Source of the DNA: an uncultured Clostridia bacterium
GTDB lineage: Bacteria > Bacillota > Clostridia > Christensenellales > Borkfalkiaceae
DNA length: 12,994 nt
Reading direction: 5' to 3'
Assembly (NCBI GenBank): GCA_947629605.1
Contig: CANREK010000017.1
Location: forward strand, 1 to 12,994
The position numbers and the translations under genes are program-made. Shown one piece after another: positions 11,565 to 12,994 of this stretch. The first letter of the stretch is position 1, and each line of letters opens with the position of its first letter. Under the pieces are notes generated by a model, which saw only the letters and a program-made list of their open reading frames with translations, was not told the origin of the DNA and searched no databases.

Positions 11565-12994
11565 GCACTTTTTGGGCTATTTTATATCCAGAGGACAATT
11601 GCATAGGTCTGTTTCTCCTTCTCGCCGCCGAATGTGTGGCGGTCTACTTCCACCGTCATTTTTACCTCATAAAAAGAAAACTCCCGATGGCTGTCATTGC
11701 CGTCGGGATTATCTGTTTTGATAGATTTGCAGTAGATGTCTATGTGGTCGTTGAACAGGATTATCTTTTCAATGAAGTAGGTTATGAGTTGCTTCGGCGT
11801 CCGTTTGAGCGCGGTTTGCAGATGCCGTAATATTTGTTCTTTCGTTACCATTTTCAATGCCCGCACCTTCTCACAGGCTATTTTTGTTTGCAGTTCGCTT
11901 TTCTTCGCCTCTAACTGTTCCATCCTATCTTTGGTCGTTGGGGTGAAGATACCGAGTTCAATCGCTTTTAATAAGTTCTCCAATGCCTTCTCGGTTTCGT
12001 TGAGTTCTGTCGTCAATAGATTCAGAACAGACGTGTCCTCGGCGATTTTCTTTCCGCGTTCCAAGATCCCGTCCGCGAGTGCCTCTAAATCGGTCTTTTG
12101 CAAGGCTTCCTGCACGGCGTTGACGACGAGTTCTTCCAGCAAGTCCTTTCGGATCGGCATTTGTTCGCAGCCTGCCTTTGTGTATCTTGTATTGCAGCGA
12201 TAGTAACGCAAGACCTTTCCCGATTTGGAAGTACCCGACCCAGAGCCAATCGGTCCGCCGCAGTAGCCGCATCTAATTTTGTTTTTCAGTAGATAGCAGA
12301 CCTCCGCAACGTGCTTGCCGTGTTTGTTCTCCTCTGCCCGCCGCATGACGATCTCGAAAATCTCCATAGGTACGATTGCGGGATAGATGTTCGTGTAAAC
12401 TTCGTCCTCGTGGCGGAAAATGCCTGCGTATTTCTCATTCGTTACCATGCGATAGAAGGTTGACTTTGCAAACGGTTTCCCGCGATACAAGATGCCTTGT
12501 TCGTTGAGTTCGTCGATGATGACATTGCCCGCCTTGCCGTTCGCATAATCGGTGAAGATGCGGAGAACGATTTGCGCCTCTTCTTCGTGGATAACTACTT
12601 TTCTGTCTACGACACGATACCCATACATGACCGTGCCGCCGGGGAAATTCCCTTTGCTTCTCGTTTCTCTCATACCTCGCGTTACCTTTTGTGCCAGCTC
12701 TGCGCTGTAATATTGGTTCATGCCTTCGAGCAAACTTTCAAGGATAATACCTTCGGGTGTGTCGGGAATGTTTTCCATAGCCGATACGAGCTTGACGCCG
12801 TTCACTTTCAATGTATGGCGGTGCATGGCGGACTCATATTTATCACGGGAGAAGCGGTCGAGCTTGTAAACGATCACCACGTCCCATGCCCGCTTTGCAC
12901 TGTCTTTCATCATACGCTGAAATTCCGCGCGGTTGTCGTTCGTCCCCGTGGTTGCCCTGTCGATATAGTTTTCGACGATCACAATGTCGTTCCG
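11565..12994. mobile_element. Probable end of an integrated mobile element, right side outside window
   Basis: Immediately beyond the tRNA-Glu terminator the base composition becomes clearly less GC-rich than the left 11 kb. The only gene is a large serine recombinase whose 3' end faces the tRNA, as at the end of many integrative elements and prophages. The left junction should lie between the terminator and the recombinase stop, or in the tRNA. No attachment core can be assigned because the other end is not visible. Confidence 0.5.
11582..12994 (-). CDS. Large serine recombinase (site-specific integrase), 5' end outside window
   Basis: 470 codons are visible and the frame is open through the right edge. 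The family catalyses integration or excision of phages and conjugative elements through a serine-DNA intermediate. Seen: the later part of the resolvase catalytic domain (YIDRATTGTNDNRAEFQRMM, then VYKLDRFSRDKYESA with its conserved Arg residues, then PEGIILESLLEGMNQYYSAEL); a recombinase domain with GGTVMYGYRVV and KSTFYRMVTNEKYAG; a zinc ribbon CGYCGG...CNTRYTKAGC (about 242-276); then a coiled-coil stretch of charged helices (about 300-380) and a C-terminal tail. The catalytic serine, normally about 45 residues before the YID motif, lies beyond the window. A GTG at 12982 is not a credible start because the family fold continues upstream. Its stop lies 67 bases from the tRNA 3' end. Confidence 0.93.
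   Translation of the reverse strand, partial: RNDIVIVENYIDRATTGTNDNRAEFQRMMKDSAKRAWDVVIVYKLDRFSRDKYESAMHRHTLKVNGVKLVSAMENIPDTPEGIILESLLEGMNQYYSAELAQKVTRGMRETRSKGNFPGGTVMYGYRVVDRKVVIHEEEAQIVLRIFTDYANGKAGNVIIDELNEQGILYRGKPFAKSTFYRMVTNEKYAGIFRHEDEVYTNIYPAIVPMEIFEIVMRRAEENKHGKHVAEVCYLLKNKIRCGYCGGPIGSGSGTSKSGKVLRYYRCNTRYTKAGCEQMPIRKDLLEELVVNAVQEALQKTDLEALADGILERGKKIAEDTSVLNLLTTELNETEKALENLLKAIELGIFTPTTKDRMEQLEAKKSELQTKIACEKVRALKMVTKEQILRHLQTALKRTPKQLITYFIEKIILFNDHIDIYCKSIKTDNPDGNDSHREFSFYEVKMTVEVDRHTFGGEKEKQTYAIVLWI

Noticed and set aside
12959..12982. GTG at 12982 as the real start of the serine recombinase.
   Set aside because: The catalytic domain is already under way there. The catalytic serine and first strands of the resolvase fold must lie upstream, beyond the window.

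Overview
The window looks like chromosome from a fairly GC-rich, probably uncultured Firmicute of the class Clostridia. The evidence is the pcrA-ligA gene pair, a stand-alone rpsU behind a perfect consensus sigma-A promoter, strong AGGAGG-type ribosome binding sites, an AraM-type glycerol-1-phosphate dehydrogenase with an ArsR-like regulator, and several GC-rich palindromic intergenic repeats of a kind common in gut Clostridia genomes. Stop codons TAA, TAG and TGA are all used normally, so the code is standard. The taxonomic call is inference.

Layout. Positions 79-4372 (minus) hold pcrA and ligA, one nucleotide apart, expressed from a promoter that sits directly on the pcrA start codon. Positions 4391-4705 contain no gene, only dispersed repeats, including a long imperfect inverted repeat. 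Positions 4706-5338 (minus) hold rpsU, a hairpin terminator, and a small charged protein of unknown function. Positions 5437-7469 (minus) are a two-gene unit: a winged-helix regulator overlapping (ATGA) an araM-like gene that is broken by an in-frame TAA after 61 codons although the rest of the frame is intact. Positions 7560-8620 (minus) hold rdgB and a YfcE-like phosphodiesterase, also overlapping by ATGA; their terminator-like hairpin is at the same time the promoter/operator region of the regulator. Positions 8637-8903 are repeats. A seven-segment membrane protein of unknown function (8904-9665, minus) is divergent from a pyridoxine/pyridoxal kinase gene (9793-10599, plus), and the two genes carry the same 19-base leader as an inverted repeat. 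The kinase is followed, two bases later, by an unknown 134-residue ORF. Positions 11157-11349 look like a 6S RNA, followed by tRNA-Glu(CTC) and a strong terminator. From about 11565 to the right edge the composition drops in GC and a large serine recombinase runs toward the tRNA, so the window probably enters a mobile element there.

Together this is mostly housekeeping (DNA repair and ligation, ribosome, nucleotide-pool cleaning, vitamin B6 salvage, RNA polymerase regulation). I do not see a multi-gene defence system or other novel machine. The most interesting signals are regulatory and structural: two genes that appear to be transcribed without a leader, with inverted repeats on their -35 boxes; the interrupted araM; the duplicated leader of the divergent pair; the 6S RNA candidate with a competing fold; and the repeat families.
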